A stretch of DNA of 64,000 nucleotides from Candidatus Bathyarchaeota archaeon (GTDB lineage Archaea; Thermoproteota; Bathyarchaeia; Bathyarchaeales; Bathycorpusculaceae), in the NCBI GenBank assembly GCA_026014685.1, contig JAOZHW010000008.1:62001-126000 (forward strand). The letters run 5' to 3'. The translations under genes and the position numbers were made by a program. Below, one piece after another: positions 8,714 through 16,996 of this stretch. The notes under the pieces were generated by a model that saw only the letters and a program-made list of their open reading frames with translations, was not told the DNA's origin and did no database searches. How positions within the stretch are numbered: position 1 is the first letter of the stretch; every line of letters begins with the position of its first letter.

Positions 8714-9613
8714 CTATGGGGGGATGACTCCCATGCGGCTGCATTCTTCTTTGAGGCTATCTCGGACTTGCTTGAGTGTTTGGCGTTTCTGCATGTATTC
8801 GTCGCCGTCGATTTTTTCTGTTCGGAAATCGCTGTCTAACTGGCGCATCTGGTCGTTTATTTCGATTATGCGCGCTTTGATTTGGTCTACATATGAGTGG
8901 GCTTTTTCTTGCTCGATGACCTCGGAGGGAGCCAAAGCGGTTTTGATTACGCCGTCTTCGATGCGCAAGATACGGCTGGAGACGCGGGCGACGCTTGGGT
9001 CGTGGGTAACCATGATGATGGTTTTTCCGAGTTCTCGGTTGATTTTGACGAGGTGTTCTGCGATGATGCGTGCGTTTGCTGTGTCGAGTTCGCCTGTGGG
9101 TTCGTCAGCTAAGATGACGGGGGCGTCGTTGGCTAAGGCTGAGGCTATGGCGATTCTTTGCTGTTCGCCGCCGCTGAGTTCTTCGGGTTTGTGGTGGGCG
9201 CGGGCTTCTAAGCCTACGATTTTGAGGAGTTCTTGGACGCGTTCTTTGCGTTTGCTGCGTTTGACGCCTGATGCTACCATGGAGAACTCGATGTTTTCCT
9301 GCGCTGTGAGGGTGGGGATTAGGTTGAGGTTTTGGAATATGTGGCCGACCATTTTTCTGCGGTAGTCTACGAGTTGCCGTACGGAAAGGGAGGTTACGTT
9401 TTTTTCTCCGACGGTTACGGTGCCTGCGGTGGCTTTGTCTAGGCCGCCTATGATGTTTAGCAGGGTGGATTTGCCGCTGCCGCTGGGGCCGATGATGGAG
9501 ACGAGTTCGCCTGAGGATATGTCAAGGTTTAATCCTCTGAGGGCTTGTACTTCGATTTTTCCTGTGTGGTGGATTTTTACTAAGTCTCTTACTTTTACGT
9601 TTAGTCCGCTCAT
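8714..9613 (-). CDS. ABC transporter ATP-binding protein, MacB/LolD type, with C-terminal coiled-coil extension
   Basis: Residues 1-225 are an ABC ATPase of the MacB/LolD class: Walker A GPSGSGKST, Q-loop, signature LSGGEQQR, Walker B VILADEPTGELD and H-loop VTHD. Residues 230-299 are an added, highly charged helical tail (for example EQEKAHSYVDQIKARIIEIN) predicted to form a coiled coil, which standard members lack; it may dimerise or contact a partner. The start overlaps the stop of the upstream permease by four bases, so the pair forms one system. MacB-type systems are mechanotransmission machines acting on envelope substrates rather than classic importers. The substrate is unknown. Confidence 0.92.
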   Translation of the reverse strand: MSGLNVKVRDLVKIHHTGKIEVQALRGLNLDISSGELVSIIGPSGSGKSTLLNIIGGLDKATAGTVTVGEKNVTSLSVRQLVDYRRKMVGHIFQNLNLIPTLTAQENIEFSMVASGVKRSKRKERVQELLKIVGLEARAHHKPEELSGGEQQRIAIASALANDAPVILADEPTGELDTANARIIAEHLVKINRELGKTIIMVTHDPSVARVSSRILRIEDGVIKTALAPSEVIEQEKAHSYVDQIKARIIEINDQMRQLDSDFRTEKIDGDEYMQKRQTLKQVRDSLKEECSRMGVIPP

Positions 9614-12474
9614 CTTGCTCTTACCATCTTTTCTAGTTTAGTTACATATTGGCTGGTCATGACTATGATTGCCCCGATTGTGGAGGCGTATATGAGTGCA
9701 ACGTAGGTGCCTATGGTGGCTAGGGCGTTTGCGGGGAAGATTATGCGTTGCATGACGAGGCTGTAGCTGCTGATGGCGGAGTTGGCTGTGGCTACGTTGC
9801 CATACACTATGATGACGCCTACTATGATGCCTAAGATGACGGCGAAGGTGATTATCGCCATGCTTTCCGTTACAAACATCCACACCAACTGTCGGAAGGA
9901 TAATCCTCTAACGCTCATCAGGGTGGCTTCTCTGCTGCGTTCTTTGAGGCTGACTATGGCGATGAGGGCTGTTCCAACCGAAGCCGAGAGCACCGCAAAG
10001 ATGAGGCCGAAGCTTTGCACGTCGAGCACTTGGATGCTGCTGTAGGTGTATATGTCTTCCATGCCTGTGGCGCGTCGCCATTGTTCGTCAAAGGAGTCTA
10101 CGCCGTAAACTTCCAAGTTGAGGCTACGGATTTGGTTTGCCACTTCGGTTCCGTTGACGCCGGGGTTGAGGCTGATTAAGATTTTTGTGCTCCAACTTTC
10201 AAGAGTGTAGATGTCGCTGCCCTCTGTCATGTTGAAGAGGTCTCTTGGCACATAGGAGTAGAACTGCGAGTAGAAGGTTGGCGCGATTGAAGACCTTGCG
10301 TCTATGTAAACTTGGCCTTGGTTGCTGGTTTGAGGTTCAGGACCAAAGAACCCGACTATTCTGAGTTGCCGTGCGCATGAAGCGAAGTCCACTGTTATGG
10401 TGTCGTAGAGTTTGTAGCCGTACTGTTTGGCGATGCTTCGGTCAAGGATGATGGTGTTGTTGCTTTTTCTGAGGTCGATTAGCATCTGCTCCAAGGTGGG
10501 ACCGCCACTGTACCAGCCTTCCTCGTAATAGGCGGAGACGCCCCATGCAGCGGGCTGTATGGTTTTTATCGTCATTGTGCCGTATTTTTCGCTTAACGTG
10601 GCTGTAAGTTGGCTTTCTATGCTTGCGTTTTTGATGCCTGGAACGGTTTGGGTGATGTTTTTGAGGATTTCTTGCCCTCTTGAGCCGTTAACGACGCTGA
10701 CAGTGACGTCTGCTCCTACGTTGTTGCGGACGGTTCTGTATATGTAGTCTTCTTGGCTGGCTATCTGCCCCGTAACCTGCACGCTGAGCCCGATGATTAA
10801 GGCGATTAAGAACGCTATGGCTGCTAAGCGGGCGGGGTTTCTTCTAACGTTTTTTGCGGCTAAAGCGCCCAAGTCACCCATGACTGAGGAAATCTTGGAT
10901 GCTGCTGCTTGGAATTTGGTTGAGTCCCGAATGACGAGTTTGGTGAATCCCCAGAAGAACAGTATGGGACCGATGAAAGTCATCGCTGCGTCAAACAGCA
11001 CTAACGGCGAGGCGAGGTAAGTTAATAGTATGTTTCCGCTTGAGTAACTCCACTGATAAATCAACTGCTCCATGTTTAGGCCCAAGAGGTACACTGCGAT
11101 TTTGTAGCTGCCCAAAATCAACGCGACTATGGGGATGATTCTGCGGCGTGGTCGCTCGTCGGTGGGCATGTAATCTCTAAGTGCTTCAACCGCAGGTATC
11201 CTTGAGGCTTTGCGTGAAGACCAAAACACCGCCGCAAAGGCCAAGATGACGCCGAATACGACGGTGACCACCATGATTATGGGGCTAAACATCTGAGAAC
11301 TGAAAAGAGTGTTCAAGTTTACGGTTCCAGCATAGTACTGGTTTAGGATTAAGCCGCCGACTACACCCAATACGCCTCCCACTGCACCGATGACTATGGC
11401 TTCAGTGAGAAACATGCGCTGAATTTGCCCACTTGAAAGCCCCTTCGTGGAGAGCAATCCGATTTCTCTTCTGCGGATGTTGAAGGATACGTCGGAGACT
11501 GTGGCGCCAAGGTACCAAGCGACGAAGAAAATCGGTGCACAAACCATAAAGAAGTTAATTACCATGTTGCTGAAGCTGTACTGGAAATTCCACAGCGCAT
11601 TGCTGAGCATGTTGTTTACCCAGCTGTAGGACATGTATTTGCCGAGTATTTGGTTTTGGATTTTGTCTGAAATCTGGTTTATTTTGGTGACTGAGGCTTG
11701 GATGTTCCAGGGGCTGATGAGACCTTCGCGGTCTACGTCGATGGAAAACGTTATTTCCACGGTGCTGCTGGGGTCTTGGGTGGAGTTCCACAGCTTCATC
11801 AAGGTGCTGTCCCAGCCGACAATCATCAAATCCGCGCGGTAACCGCTGTATGAACTTAAACTGGTTGCGTATCCGTAAGTGATGTAGTTGGTGCCTGAAA
11901 CGTAGGCGTAGCCGTTGTCAGTTAACTCTGCAAACCCTGCCACCGTAAGATTGAGGTAAATGGTGGTTTGGTTGTAGTATTTCGGCTGCGGGAAAGTAAT
12001 CATTGTTGTGATGTTGTCGCCAACGGAAACTCTTTGCGCCAACTCGGAGCCAGCCACGAGATACGTGTAGTTTTCAGGTATGCCGCCTAAGGGTCGATTG
12101 AGCCATTCAGGATAAATCTTCGAGTCGTCAGGGAAAGCCGCCATCTGAGAATAAATTATTTTAGTGTAATTATCAGCTGGAACCCCCACAGGCGTATAGA
12201 ACCTTGCAACCATATCGACCCTTTTTACGCCCTCCATTGCCTTAATGTCCCTTAGAGCCAAAGGCAGATTTGTCCTGTTGAGGCTTACCCGTGATTCCAT
12301 GTCGGTTAAGACGGAGCTGACCTGCTTGTCCAGCGATTGTTCCGCGGCTAAATCAGTTTTTATCCAGATGCCTGTGAAGAAGGTTGCTGCCAAAGTTACG
12401 CCGATGAGGAGCGCCGCGAAGAGTTTCCAGTTCCTATAGACGTGTTTGATTGAGTACATTAACGGCATAGCCAT
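9610..12474 (-). CDS. Large FtsX/MacB-type ABC transporter permease
   Basis: This is a 954-residue permease with an N-terminal membrane anchor (about 17-38), a large extracellular domain (about 40-290), a first FtsX-type three-helix block (about 300-440), central helices (about 450-550), a second extracellular domain, and a second FtsX block at the C-terminus (about 810-950). The duplicated FtsX architecture resembles long MacB-like permeases of archaea and Gram-positive bacteria that work without an outer membrane. A TTG precedes the ATG at 12474; both are possible starts. It shares an operon with the ATPase downstream. Many NxT/NxS sequons in the outer domains would allow archaeal N-glycosylation. 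The cargo is unknown. Confidence 0.88.
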   Translation of the reverse strand: MAMPLMYSIKHVYRNWKLFAALLIGVTLAATFFTGIWIKTDLAAEQSLDKQVSSVLTDMESRVSLNRTNLPLALRDIKAMEGVKRVDMVARFYTPVGVPADNYTKIIYSQMAAFPDDSKIYPEWLNRPLGGIPENYTYLVAGSELAQRVSVGDNITTMITFPQPKYYNQTTIYLNLTVAGFAELTDNGYAYVSGTNYITYGYATSLSSYSGYRADLMIVGWDSTLMKLWNSTQDPSSTVEITFSIDVDREGLISPWNIQASVTKINQISDKIQNQILGKYMSYSWVNNMLSNALWNFQYSFSNMVINFFMVCAPIFFVAWYLGATVSDVSFNIRRREIGLLSTKGLSSGQIQRMFLTEAIVIGAVGGVLGVVGGLILNQYYAGTVNLNTLFSSQMFSPIIMVVTVVFGVILAFAAVFWSSRKASRIPAVEALRDYMPTDERPRRRIIPIVALILGSYKIAVYLLGLNMEQLIYQWSYSSGNILLTYLASPLVLFDAAMTFIGPILFFWGFTKLVIRDSTKFQAAASKISSVMGDLGALAAKNVRRNPARLAAIAFLIALIIGLSVQVTGQIASQEDYIYRTVRNNVGADVTVSVVNGSRGQEILKNITQTVPGIKNASIESQLTATLSEKYGTMTIKTIQPAAWGVSAYYEEGWYSGGPTLEQMLIDLRKSNNTIILDRSIAKQYGYKLYDTITVDFASCARQLRIVGFFGPEPQTSNQGQVYIDARSSIAPTFYSQFYSYVPRDLFNMTEGSDIYTLESWSTKILISLNPGVNGTEVANQIRSLNLEVYGVDSFDEQWRRATGMEDIYTYSSIQVLDVQSFGLIFAVLSASVGTALIAIVSLKERSREATLMSVRGLSFRQLVWMFVTESMAIITFAVILGIIVGVIIVYGNVATANSAISSYSLVMQRIIFPANALATIGTYVALIYASTIGAIIVMTSQYVTKLEKMVRAR

Positions 12475-12597
12475 CAAGCTTTCTATTTGAAGTCATTTAC
12501 CTTTTAAATCTACACATTAGAACACCTGTTCCGCCACGCCATTCAGTTATTGAAGTGCCAGAAAGAATTAAATCAACAACCCTAACTCTACTAATTC

Positions 12598-13992
12598 ATG
12601 AAACCGTTTCTGGGCTACCTCAAAGAGGAAAACATGAGCCTCTTCACCGACTACTACGAACTCACCATGTGCGCCGCCTACTTCGACAACCAAAACTTCG
12701 AAACCGCAACGTTTGACCTCTTCATCCGCCGCTTGCCTGAGAACCGCAGCTACTTCCTCTTCGCAGGATTAGAAGAAGCCCTCAGCTACCTCCAAAGCAT
12801 CAAATTCACCGAGGAACACCTCGCTTACCTTAGAAAGCAAGGTTTCAAAGAGGACTTTCTGGCTTATCTTAAAAACTTCAAGTTCACAGGCGAAGTGTGG
12901 GCCGTCCCCGAAGGCACAATTGTTTTCCCCAACGAACCGCTTATCCGCGTAACCGCCCCCATCATCGAAGCGCAACTCGTCGAAACCTTCCTACTCAACA
13001 GCATCAACCTGCAGACTATGATTGCCTCCAAAGCCAGCCGCGTCGTCCACGCCGCCAAAGGCAAAGCCGTCATAGAATTCGGGTTACGCCGCGAACCAGG
13101 CATAGACGCAGGCATGAAGGTGGCCCGCTCCAGCTACATCGCAGGCTGCCAAGGCACAAGCAACGTCCTAGCAGGCTTAACCTACGGCATCCCCGTGTTC
13201 GGCACCATGGCTCACAGCTTCATCATGTCTTACCCCAAAGAAATCGACGCCTTCCGCGCCTTCGCCAAAACCTTCCCCGACAAATCCACGCTGCTAATCG
13301 ACACCTACGACGACATAGCGGGCGCCGAAAAAGCCGCCGTAGTCGCCAAGGAACTGGAAGCCAAAGGTGTCCGCCTAGGCGGAGTCAGGTTGGACAGCGG
13401 CGATTTGGTGCAGACAAGCAAAAAAGTCCGCTCAATCCTCGACGCCAAGGGTTTGCATTACGTGAAAATTTTTGCCAGCGGCGACTTGGATGAGTACAGA
13501 ATCGCCGAGTTGCTCTCTGCGGATGCGCCGATTGACGCGTTTGGTGTGGGCACAAAGATGGGAACCAGCGCTGACCGACCCTACCTTGACGGCATCTACA
13601 AACTCTGCGAAACCCAAACCCCCCGCGGGGAATTTTCGCCCATCATGAAGCTTAGCAAAGACAAAAACACCCTGCCCGGAAGAAAACAGGTCTACCGAAT
13701 CCGAGGTGGCGATGGCTTCTTCCAGAAGGATGTGCTTGCACTTGCTGATGAGCCGCCTGTGGGTGAACCTTTGCTACTTAAAGTCATGGAGAAAGGCGAG
13801 TTAACCTACAAGTTGCCGACGCTAAAAGAAATCCGCGACTCAGCCGCAGCCAACCTTGCTCAGTTGCCCAGCCAGTACAAGGTGTTAACCCACGCGCCTG
13901 CGTATCCTGTTGAGGTAAGCCAAAAACTCCAGCAGTTAACGGAGTGCCTAAAAATACAGATAACCGAAAACGAAATCAACCATTCCGTTTAG
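12598..13992 (+). CDS. pncB: Nicotinate phosphoribosyltransferase
   Basis: The 464-residue product carries NAPRTase hallmarks: DYYELTMCAAYF near the N-terminus, a GLRREPGIDAGMKVARSSYIAGCQGTSN core, the substrate-loop region GTMAHSFIMSYPKE and the phosphoribosyl-binding LGGVRLDSGDL followed by FGVGTKMGTSADRPYLDGIYKL. The enzyme makes nicotinate mononucleotide from nicotinate and PRPP with ATP hydrolysis, the Preiss-Handler salvage route to NAD. A second ATG at 12634 (MSLFTDYYEL) is an alternative start that matches shorter homologues. Its stop codon overlaps the stop of a small convergent gene. It has no NAD-pathway neighbour. Confidence 0.93.
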   Translation: MKPFLGYLKEENMSLFTDYYELTMCAAYFDNQNFETATFDLFIRRLPENRSYFLFAGLEEALSYLQSIKFTEEHLAYLRKQGFKEDFLAYLKNFKFTGEVWAVPEGTIVFPNEPLIRVTAPIIEAQLVETFLLNSINLQTMIASKASRVVHAAKGKAVIEFGLRREPGIDAGMKVARSSYIAGCQGTSNVLAGLTYGIPVFGTMAHSFIMSYPKEIDAFRAFAKTFPDKSTLLIDTYDDIAGAEKAAVVAKELEAKGVRLGGVRLDSGDLVQTSKKVRSILDAKGLHYVKIFASGDLDEYRIAELLSADAPIDAFGVGTKMGTSADRPYLDGIYKLCETQTPRGEFSPIMKLSKDKNTLPGRKQVYRIRGGDGFFQKDVLALADEPPVGEPLLLKVMEKGELTYKLPTLKEIRDSAAANLAQLPSQYKVLTHAPAYPVEVSQKLQQLTECLKIQITENEINHSV

Positions 13993-14135
13993 GTTTCGGC
14001 GCGGTTTCTCTTTTTGTATTCGCCGCAGTAGCTGCTTCCACCCGCACAGCATTGAGGCGACACTTTGCTGCATTCTTTTACGTATTCACATTTGTAGAAG
14101 AACCCTTCAAACCGTTTCTGCACACTGCTAAACAT
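13989..14135 (-). CDS. Cysteine-rich microprotein (48 residues)
   Basis: A short reading frame read from 14135 down to the TAA at 13989-13991 gives a 48-residue protein that starts MFSSVQKRFEGFFYKCEYVK and continues with five cysteines in the pattern C-x6-C-x6-CC-x6-C, ending CGEYKKRNRAET. AGGG lies just upstream of the ATG, and a further GGGG stretch precedes it. Such C..Y..C...C......YCG.Y proteins recur as small putative metal-binding proteins in archaea, as far as I recall; no function is known to me. The convergent pncB gene ends at 13992, so the two stops overlap. It is easily missed because of its size. Confidence 0.6.
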   Translation of the reverse strand: MFSSVQKRFEGFFYKCEYVKECSKVSPQCCAGGSSYCGEYKKRNRAET

Positions 14136-14281
14136 TCCCTCTACCCCTTTGTTCTCTCTTACCGAGGTTTGCTGCAGTCTTCCTATATTAACGGGTAGGG
14201 TTTTTTGCTCCTAATTTGGCAAATCCTTAATAGGCTTCCTCGAAAACCTTTAATGCTAAACCAAAAAGGGGAGACCACCAT

Positions 14282-15484
14282 ATGCAAAATCGCCCAGCCA
14301 TCGTTGCTGTTGGCAGAACCAAGTTCGGTGAGCACTACGGGAAAGAACCCGAAAAACTCATCGAGGAAGCTTGGCTTGCTGCTTCAAAGGAATGTAGCAT
14401 AGAACGCAAAGACCTACAAGCCTGCTACATGTCCGACTGCTTCTTACCTATAACCAACAAGTTAGGCCTCGAAGAAGGCTTCCTATCCGAATTAACCGAA
14501 CTCCACGTACCCATGGAAGTCACCCGCTCATTCAGCGCCGCACTAAACACCGCTTGCCACGCGATTCAGGCAGGCGTCTACGATACCGTGCTAGTGGGCG
14601 GCATAGAGAAGATGACTGACCGCTGGGACAAAATCCGCGATGACCTTATGCTCCTCGACGACCCCTGGAGCTACTATGCAGGCGGAACCCCAGAATCCAA
14701 CCATGAACTCATGATGCGGGCCTACATCAAAAAACACGGCATAAAAGGGCAAGACCAAGAGAAACTTGAAGTTGCCCTCGCTCAGGTCGCAGTTAAAAAC
14801 CACGCGAACGGCGCAAAAAACCGGTACGCCCAGTTCCAACGCAAAATCACCATCGACCAAGTCTTAAACGCCCGCAAAGCAGCACATAAACCGCTTGGGC
14901 TCTACGATTTCGCGCCAGTCTCAGACGGCGCCACCGCGGTGGTTCTCACAAGCGAAACCGTCGCCAACAAAATGACTAATCGACCCGTCTTCGTTTTAGG
15001 GGTTGGTGCAGCGACTGATTACCTCAACTACACAGCCAGAGAAGACCTGTCAAGGTTTTTGGCAGCAGAACTCGCCATGCAAAAGGCAACCCAAACCGCC
15101 AAGGTGGCTGCTTCGGATTTGCAGTTAATCGAGCTCAACGACCAGTCCACCATGATGGAGTTGGTGTCGCTTGAAGACCTCGGCTTCTGTCCAGCTGGAA
15201 CAGCTTGGAAAAGCATCTACGAAAGCTCCCAGACGGGGCAGCTTAGCTACGAATTGGGCGGCAAACCCGTCTACGTTAATACTGACGGCGGCTTAAAAGC
15301 AGACGGCAACCCTTTAGGCGCAACCGGCGGTGCACAAATTTATGAGGTTTATCGTCAACTTCGAGGCGAAGCCGTTGAACGCCAAATCAGCCTACCTAAC
15401 GGTCTCCGACACGGCGCGACAGTGGAGTTCGAGGGGTTTGGAACTAAAGCTTACGTAACCATTTTAGGAGAGAAAACTCAATGA
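14282..15484 (+). CDS. Thiolase-family protein lacking the catalytic residues
   Basis: Over its 400 residues it aligns without obvious gaps to archaeal acetoacetyl-CoA thiolases (IAVGRTKFGEHYGK at the start, DTVLVGGIEKM at 101-111, PVSDGATAVVL at 212-222, GGLKADGNPLGATGGAQIYE at 336-355). The three catalytic positions differ: the nucleophilic Cys of the VEAACASG region is Thr81, the HDCF histidine is Asn286 (NDQS), and the GHP histidine is Asn343 (GNP). The comparison was made from memory of the family. It is therefore probably not an acetyl-CoA acetyltransferase. The stop overlaps the downstream DUF35-HMGCS gene by four bases, so a protein complex is likely. GGGGAG sits 10-15 bases before the ATG. 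Confidence 0.85.
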   Translation: MQNRPAIVAVGRTKFGEHYGKEPEKLIEEAWLAASKECSIERKDLQACYMSDCFLPITNKLGLEEGFLSELTELHVPMEVTRSFSAALNTACHAIQAGVYDTVLVGGIEKMTDRWDKIRDDLMLLDDPWSYYAGGTPESNHELMMRAYIKKHGIKGQDQEKLEVALAQVAVKNHANGAKNRYAQFQRKITIDQVLNARKAAHKPLGLYDFAPVSDGATAVVLTSETVANKMTNRPVFVLGVGAATDYLNYTAREDLSRFLAAELAMQKATQTAKVAASDLQLIELNDQSTMMELVSLEDLGFCPAGTAWKSIYESSQTGQLSYELGGKPVYVNTDGGLKADGNPLGATGGAQIYEVYRQLRGEAVERQISLPNGLRHGATVEFEGFGTKAYVTILGEKTQ

Positions 15485-16989
15485 GCAGTGAACCGATAGA
15501 GCGTCGCGTCAGCTATTTAGGCGACCGATTGAAGGCATGTAAGTGTCAGTGCTGCGGAAAAGAGTACTTTGAAGTCCGCGACTACTGCAGTGTTTGCGGT
15601 AGAAAAAGCTACGGCAAAATGGACTCCATCGACCTCTTCTACGACAAAGGCACCCTCGAGTTATGCACCTACATAAACGAACCCACAAACAAATTCACTA
15701 AACTATCCGCTTTTGTTTACGGTATCGTTTCTTTCCACGGCGGCAAAATCCGTGTTCCCGCCCGTTTAACTGACCAGTTAGTCTGCGGCGGCGCAAACAT
15801 AGACCTTGCCAGTTTGGAAGGCCGCGAAGTCATTCCTCGATTCCGCAGACGCTACTCAGTAGGCAAAAGCGAAGTCATACCCACGATTTCTTTAGCTTTC
15901 ACCTTAGCCGACGAATACTACCCCCACCAAGAATACAAGGTAGTTCAACCCACCAAAGACTACGAGTTACCAGGAGTCGTGGGTTACGGTGTTTATTCTT
16001 CGCGGTTCCGCATAAAAGAAGACGGCTACGAACGCGCCGTGCCTTTTATGGATGAAGACTCCGTGACGGCCGCGGTGGAAGCGGGGAAACTGTCACTCAT
16101 CCATTCAGGTTTAGACAGCACGTGGGTCGGCAAAGTCTACGCTGGCTCCGAATCCAACCCCTACGCAGTTAAACCCATCGCCGCCAAAGTCGCGCAGGTT
16201 CTTAAACTGGGTACAGAAGACGGCGACGTACAAGGCGTCGATGCAGTGGACACTGAATTTGCCTGCAAAGCCGCTTCAAGCATGTTCAAAGACGCCTGCG
16301 CGTTGGTCAGCTACCCCAAGTCAGGCATCAACTACGCCATGGTTATCGGCGCTGACAACTCTCAAGCTGCACCTCGCGGTTGCCCCGGCGGCGAATTAGA
16401 TGCGTTTGTGGGTTACGGCGGCGCTGCATTCATCTTCGGCAAACGTGACGTTATCGCTGAAGTGGAAGGCTGGTACAGTTGCACCTCTGACACCCCTGAC
16501 TTTTGGCGCAGAGACGGCGAACCATACCCCATGCACGGCGGCAGATTCACAGGCGACCCCGCATACCACAAGCACGTCAAAAGTGCAGCCTCAAAACTCA
16601 TGGATCGCTGCAACTTCAAAGCTTCTGACATAAACTACTTTGTGCCTCACCAGCCGAACCCGTCTTTCCCCGTCAGGGTGGCGAAGGAGTTGGGCTTCAA
16701 AGAGGAACAGTTCATGCCTTCAATTCAGATGACAAAGTTCGGCAATACCTACTCTGGTGCCTCATTGGTCGGGTTAGCTGCGGTTTTAGATGTCGCCAAA
16801 CCCGAGGAGCGTATCTTGGTTACCAGCTACGGTTCAGGTGCAGGCAGCGACGCATACATACTGCGCACTACAAGTCAACTGCTCGACAAACGGTCACGCC
16901 AAAAAATCAACGTCAAATTCCTCGCTGAAAACCCGTTTGTTGAATACGTGGATTACACGACGTATAGAAGACTAAAACTGGGCATGTAA
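15481..16989 (+). CDS. DUF35 (CoA-binding OB-fold) fused to HMG-CoA synthase-like enzyme
   Basis: The 502-residue product has two parts. Residues 12-140 are a DUF35-like unit with a rubredoxin-type zinc ribbon (C22/C25 and C36/C39) and an OB-fold. Residues 163-480 are an archaeal HMG-CoA synthase with the catalytic triad intact: E224 in AGSESNPYAVKP, C262 in EFACKA and H390 in VPHQPNPSFP, plus NTYSGASLVGL and TSYGSGAGSD. In archaea thiolase, HMGCS and DUF35 form one channelling complex for the first two mevalonate steps. Here DUF35 is fused to the N-terminus and the co-encoded thiolase looks inactive, so the reaction could be mevalonate-pathway condensation with a thiolase from elsewhere, or another Claisen condensation. 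Confidence 0.88.
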   Translation: MSSEPIERRVSYLGDRLKACKCQCCGKEYFEVRDYCSVCGRKSYGKMDSIDLFYDKGTLELCTYINEPTNKFTKLSAFVYGIVSFHGGKIRVPARLTDQLVCGGANIDLASLEGREVIPRFRRRYSVGKSEVIPTISLAFTLADEYYPHQEYKVVQPTKDYELPGVVGYGVYSSRFRIKEDGYERAVPFMDEDSVTAAVEAGKLSLIHSGLDSTWVGKVYAGSESNPYAVKPIAAKVAQVLKLGTEDGDVQGVDAVDTEFACKAASSMFKDACALVSYPKSGINYAMVIGADNSQAAPRGCPGGELDAFVGYGGAAFIFGKRDVIAEVEGWYSCTSDTPDFWRRDGEPYPMHGGRFTGDPAYHKHVKSAASKLMDRCNFKASDINYFVPHQPNPSFPVRVAKELGFKEEQFMPSIQMTKFGNTYSGASLVGLAAVLDVAKPEERILVTSYGSGAGSDAYILRTTSQLLDKRSRQKINVKFLAENPFVEYVDYTTYRRLKLGM

Positions 16990-16996
16990 AAGAGCC

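Noticed and set aside
13944-14198. Plus-strand 84-codon frame after pncB
   Set aside because: It is the complement of the better supported Cys-rich microprotein, begins inside pncB, and has an unlikely composition.
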